DNA of 8,681 nucleotides. Source: Myxococcales bacterium. GTDB taxonomy: Bacteria > Myxococcota_A > Bradymonadia > UBA4248. A program made the position numbers and the translations under genes. Below, in pieces: positions 5,962-8,681 of this stretch. Positions within the stretch are counted from its first letter, which is position 1. Each line of letters opens with the position of its first letter. The notes under the pieces are model-generated. The model was not told the origin of the DNA, ran no database searches, and saw nothing but the letters and a program-made list of their open reading frames with translations. Location of the stretch: NCBI GenBank assembly GCA_004554395.1, contig SFMP01000119.1, forward strand, positions 1-8,681. Direction: 5' to 3'.

Positions 5962-7176
5962 TTACGTTTTGACGGCGCTACTCATCGAGAAGATGGGGAG
6001 GTACATGCCGATGAGCATGCCGCCGACGAGTACGGCGATGAGGCACATCATGGCGGGTTCGATGAGGGCCATCATGCCGCCGATGGCGTCGTCGACTTCT
6101 TCGTCGTAGAAATCGGCGATTTTGTTGAGCATGGTGTCGAGAGCGCCCGTTTCTTCGCCGACGCGTATCATTTGCACGACCATGTTGGGGAAGATGCCGG
6201 TGATGGCGAGTGGGTCGGCGAGAGTGGAACCTTCGGAGAGGCGTTGTCGAGCGAATTTGATGGCTTCGCGGATGACGGTGTTGGAGATGGAGTTGCTGAC
6301 GATTTCGAGGGCGTCGAGGAGTGGGACGCCGGAGGAGAGCATGGTGCCGAGCGTGCGTGTGAATGTGGAGACGGCGGATTTTCGGATGACGTTGCCGACG
6401 CCGGGCATGTTGAGGAGTAGGGCGTCGACGATGCGGCGGACTTGGTAGGCTTGTAGCGAAAGGTAGCCGACGGTTGGGACGATGACGAGTGTGGCTATGA
6501 TATACCAAATGTTATCGACGACCCAATCGGAGGCATCGATGAGGAATTGCGTGAGTGCTGGGAGCTCGCCACCCATCGACGAGAACATGTCTTGGAAAGT
6601 CGGGATGACTTTGAGGAGCATGAAGATGAGGATGATGATGGCGACGATGAGGGTGCCGATGGGGTAGGTGAGTGCGCCTTTGATTTTACGGCGCATGGCG
6701 TCGGCTTTTTCAATTTGGACGCACAGACGCGCCAAGATCGTATCGAGGACGCCGCCGACTTCGCCGGCGGTGACGAGAGAGGAATAGAGGGGCGGGAAGA
6801 CGCCAGGATGTTTTCGGAGTGCGTCGCCGAATGTCATACCCGTTTCGACGTCGGTTTTGATGGCGAGTTGAATGCGTTTGAAGTGCGGATTGACTTCTTG
6901 GCTCGAGAGGAGGTCGAGGGCTTGAACGATGGGCAGACCTGCGTCGATCATGGTCGAGAGCTGACGCGAAAAGACGACGAGTTCGCGGCTTGAAACGCCG
7001 CTGGAGCCCGGGAAAGGCGGCAAAACGATGTCTTTAGGCTTTGGCGCGATCGAGAGAACGGTTAGCCCGTTTGCATTGAGGCGCTGTGTGGCGGCGTCGG
7101 GGCTTGGCGCATCGATTTCGCCACGCTTCGAAACGCCGGTTTGATTAAATCGGGCTTTGTATTTGTAAGTTGCCAT
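5962..7176 (-). CDS. pilC: Type IV pilus inner-membrane platform protein PilC (GspF/T2SSF family)
   Basis: The 404 residues match the family's usual length of about 400. The N-terminal 'YKYKARFNQTGVSKRGEIDAPSPDAATQRLNANGLTVLSI' is the conserved PilC/GspF cytoplasmic lead. Two T2SSF domains follow at about 65-190 and 270-393. Each begins with a characteristic helix ('FSRQLSTMIDAGLPIVQALDLL' and 'FTRTLGTMLSSGVPLLDALEIV') and includes the 'FPPLYSSLVTAGEVGGVLDTIL' / 'FPNMVVQMIRVGEETGALDTML' pair. Membrane helices lie near 170-192, 220-242 and 372-394. PilC sits in the inner membrane and links the PilB/PilT motors to pilin insertion and removal. The start is supported by GGAG five bases upstream. 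It follows pilT by 112 bp and ends at an intrinsic terminator. A GspF role in type II secretion is possible in principle, but the pilT neighbour favours the pilus. Confidence 0.95.
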   Translation of the reverse strand: MATYKYKARFNQTGVSKRGEIDAPSPDAATQRLNANGLTVLSIAPKPKDIVLPPFPGSSGVSSRELVVFSRQLSTMIDAGLPIVQALDLLSSQEVNPHFKRIQLAIKTDVETGMTFGDALRKHPGVFPPLYSSLVTAGEVGGVLDTILARLCVQIEKADAMRRKIKGALTYPIGTLIVAIIILIFMLLKVIPTFQDMFSSMGGELPALTQFLIDASDWVVDNIWYIIATLVIVPTVGYLSLQAYQVRRIVDALLLNMPGVGNVIRKSAVSTFTRTLGTMLSSGVPLLDALEIVSNSISNTVIREAIKFARQRLSEGSTLADPLAITGIFPNMVVQMIRVGEETGALDTMLNKIADFYDEEVDDAIGGMMALIEPAMMCLIAVLVGGMLIGMYLPIFSMSSAVKT

Positions 7177-7288
7177 AGGGACTCCAGCGCTGGTTTGCGA
7201 TAAAATAGGGTGAAATGGTGGAATGATGTCGGTTTAACGGACAATCCGTAAGATAAATGGAGCGTTGCAGGCGAAAAAGTCGCCAAAA

Positions 7289-8374
7289 TCAAGGGATAAA
7301 GTCTACACCGATGATTTGTTTGAGTTCGGCGGGGTCGCTCGAATGAGCGAAGGCTTCTTCGGGCGTAATTTTGTCGTTTAAGACGAGGTCGCCGAGAGCT
7401 TGGTTCATCGTCTGCATGCTCGTTTTAGCGCGATTGAGCTGAATCGTCGAATAAATCATGTGCGTTTTGTCGTCGCGGATGAGGTTTCGAATGCCCGGTG
7501 TGGCGACGAGAATTTCGAGTGCAATCGATCGGCCCTTTCCCGAGGCATTGAGCAGAAGTTGTTGGCAGACGACGCCTTCGAGCACGAACGAGAGCTGAGT
7601 TCGGATTTGGTCGTGTTGCGTGGCCGGAAAGACGTCGACGATTCGATTGACGGTTTGGGCACAGCTGTTGGTGTGTAGCGTCGAGAGCACGAGATGCCCC
7701 GTTTCGGCGATGACGAGCGCCGTTTCGATCGATTCGCGGTCGCGCAACTCGCCCATGAGCACGACGTCTGGGTCTTGCCTCAGAATGTAATGAATCGCGC
7801 GATGAAAACTCGCCGTGTCGGTGCCGACTTCGCGTTGATTGACGAGGCATTGTCGATTCTGGTGAATGTATTCGATGGGGTCTTCGATGGTGATGATGTG
7901 TTTTTTGTAGTTTCGATTGATGTGGTCGATCATCGCCGCGAGCGTCGTCGATTTGCCCGATCCCGTAGGCCCAGTGACGAGGACGAGCCCGCGCGGGAGC
8001 TCGGAAAACTCGCGCAAAATCGGCGGCAGCGACAGCTCTTCGAACGAGCGAATGCGATTGGGAATGTATCGGAACGCGCCGGCGACCGATCCACGCTGAA
8101 CAAAAATGTTACCACGGAATCGTCCGACGTTGTCGATGCCAAACGAGAAGTCGAGTTCGTTTTCGGCGTCGAATCGTTGCCGTTGTTCGTCGTCGAGCAG
8201 ACTCAAGCACAGGGCGCGCGTCTGCGCGGGCGTTAGCACATCGGCCTTGATGGGCAAGAGAATGCCGTCGATGCGCAGTTTCGGCGGAGAATTCGTCGAT
8301 ATGTGCAAATCGCTCGCATTTTGGCTGACCATCAGCGAAAGCAACTGGTGCATCATTGTACGAACTTGTTCCAT
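7289..8374 (-). CDS. pilT: Type IV pilus retraction ATPase PilT
   Basis: The 361 residues match the usual PilT length. An N-terminal PAS-like domain (about 1-105, 'ASDLHISTNSPPKLRIDG') precedes the RecA-like ATPase domain. Walker A is GPTGSGKST at 135-143, the Asp box ITIEDPIE at 161-168, Walker B DVVLMGELRD at 203-212, and the His box 'TGHLVLSTLHT' at 225-235. The PilT signature AIRNLIRE appears as GIRNLIRD (294-301), followed by KTHMI. PilT is a cytoplasmic hexamer that drives pilus retraction and twitching motility through PilC. The PilU paralog is less likely because the AIRNLIRE-type motif and length fit PilT. The start has AAGG (8386-8383) eight bases upstream. pilC follows after 112 bp, probably cotranscribed. 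pilB is not directly upstream. Confidence 0.95.
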   Translation of the reverse strand: MEQVRTMMHQLLSLMVSQNASDLHISTNSPPKLRIDGILLPIKADVLTPAQTRALCLSLLDDEQRQRFDAENELDFSFGIDNVGRFRGNIFVQRGSVAGAFRYIPNRIRSFEELSLPPILREFSELPRGLVLVTGPTGSGKSTTLAAMIDHINRNYKKHIITIEDPIEYIHQNRQCLVNQREVGTDTASFHRAIHYILRQDPDVVLMGELRDRESIETALVIAETGHLVLSTLHTNSCAQTVNRIVDVFPATQHDQIRTQLSFVLEGVVCQQLLLNASGKGRSIALEILVATPGIRNLIRDDKTHMIYSTIQLNRAKTSMQTMNQALGDLVLNDKITPEEAFAHSSDPAELKQIIGVDFIP

Positions 8375-8566
8375 GGTTGTTGCCTTAAGATGTTGAATTT
8401 ATTGAGTTTTATGCTTTAGCGCACGACAGAAATTGCGCCAGCCACGCGATCGTGCCCGGCAAACATGCGCCAAAGTGATGCGCCTCGCACATCGCGCCCA
8501 CCTTATCACATTGTGCGGCGCGTGTCGATCATCTGTGTTCGCGTCGGTCGTGTCGGTTTTTGTGGT
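8375..8566. other. Non-coding region upstream of pilT
   Basis: No convincing gene is seen; a 63-codon minus-strand frame at 8399-8590 starts inside the tandem repeat and has no recognisable content. The region must include the pilT leader, but no strong promoter is evident. A TGATAAGGT element on the minus strand resembles an extended -10 without a matching -35. Together with the repeat to its right it makes at least 307 bp without a gene. Confidence 0.5.
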
Positions 8567-8681
8567 GGCGGCTATTTCGCTATCGCTCAATACGCCTTTT
8601 TGAGGCGGCTATTTCGCTATCGCTCAATACGCCTTTTTGAGGCGGCTATTTCGCTATCGCTCAATACGCCTTTTTGAGGCG
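8567..8681. repeat. 37-bp tandem repeat, same hairpin family as 5681-5900, running off the window
   Basis: Three identical 37-bp units (8567-8603, 8604-8640, 8641-8677) and the first four bases of a fourth lie head to tail with no spacers. On the minus strand each unit reads GGCGTATTGAGCG-ATAG-CGAAATAGCC, matching the flanks of the array at 5681-5900 but with a shorter centre and opposite orientation. On the plus strand each unit is a GGCG-TATT / AATA-CGCC stem (two-base bulge) followed by TTTTT, and the T-run is itself the loop of a second hairpin, CGCCT-TTTTG-AGGCG. Because 37 is not a multiple of three, open frames through it change reading phase and are not coding. The array length is unknown. 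Confidence 0.9.

Noticed and set aside
7269..7283. Small hairpin (GGCGA/TCGCC on the minus strand) between pilT and pilC as a terminator
   Set aside because: Only five pairs with no following T-run; the two genes are more likely cotranscribed.
8459..8472. Sigma-54-like promoter upstream of pilT (TGGC...TTGC on the minus strand)
   Set aside because: The GG-to-GC spacing is nine bases instead of the required ten, and the sequence between is off consensus.
8399..8590. 63-codon minus-strand frame upstream of pilT
   Set aside because: It starts inside the 37-bp tandem repeat, has mixed charged composition, and shows nothing recognisable.
8567..8681. Possible CRISPR array
   Set aside because: Units are directly contiguous with no unique spacers, so this is a plain tandem repeat. 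The array at 5681-5900 likewise has short, related inter-unit sequences rather than spacers, and no cas genes are present.

Overview
The window reads as a chromosomal segment of a Gram-negative, type IV pilus-bearing bacterium. Three things point this way: the C-terminal end of a TonB-dependent outer-membrane receptor, a very cysteine-rich lipoprotein built of DUF4215-like and 'NCGxCG' modules (a style expanded in Myxococcota and related delta-type lineages), and a pilT-pilC gene pair. Base composition looks close to balanced rather than strongly GC-rich, so a lineage such as Bradymonadia-like or gut/sediment Myxococcota fits better than Myxococcus itself. This placement is inference.

Layout. 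Bases 2-988 (+) hold the 3' end of a TonB-dependent receptor gene. Bases 989-1248 are a convergent intergenic spacer packed with a 100-bp-spaced direct repeat and small hairpin modules. From 1249 to 8374 every gene lies on the minus strand, so transcription runs right to left. In transcription order these are pilT (8374-7289), pilC (7176-5962), an intrinsic terminator (5937-5903) and a 220-bp array of hairpin repeats (5900-5681). Next come a small membrane-anchored protein with a Cys/Gly tail (5448-4996), a 10-TM EamA/DMT transporter (4962-3970), an EcsC-like protein with its own recognisable sigma-70 promoter (3855-3184) and the 628-residue Cys-rich lipoprotein (3135-1249). The right edge (8567-8681) is a 37-bp tandem repeat of the same hairpin family as 5681-5900, in the opposite orientation and running off the window.

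How the genes relate. PilT (retraction ATPase) and PilC (inner-membrane platform) act together in the type IV pilus machine, and their order matches the pilT-pilC part of the classical pilB-pilT-pilC cluster. pilB is not immediately upstream: at least 307 bp of non-coding, repeat-bearing DNA lies there. The Cys-tail protein and the transporter are 33 bp apart and probably share a transcript, as may the EcsC-like protein and the lipoprotein (48 bp apart). No functional link between these pairs can be shown from sequence.

The most notable non-gene signals are two intergenic hairpin-repeat families. One (5681-5900 and 8567-8681) keeps flanking arms while its centre varies, and has one compensatory arm change. 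The other (986-1233) combines a C-rich/G-rich palindrome with short hairpins whose arms differ from copy to copy but stay self-complementary. No CRISPR array, tRNA, rRNA or transposase gene was seen.
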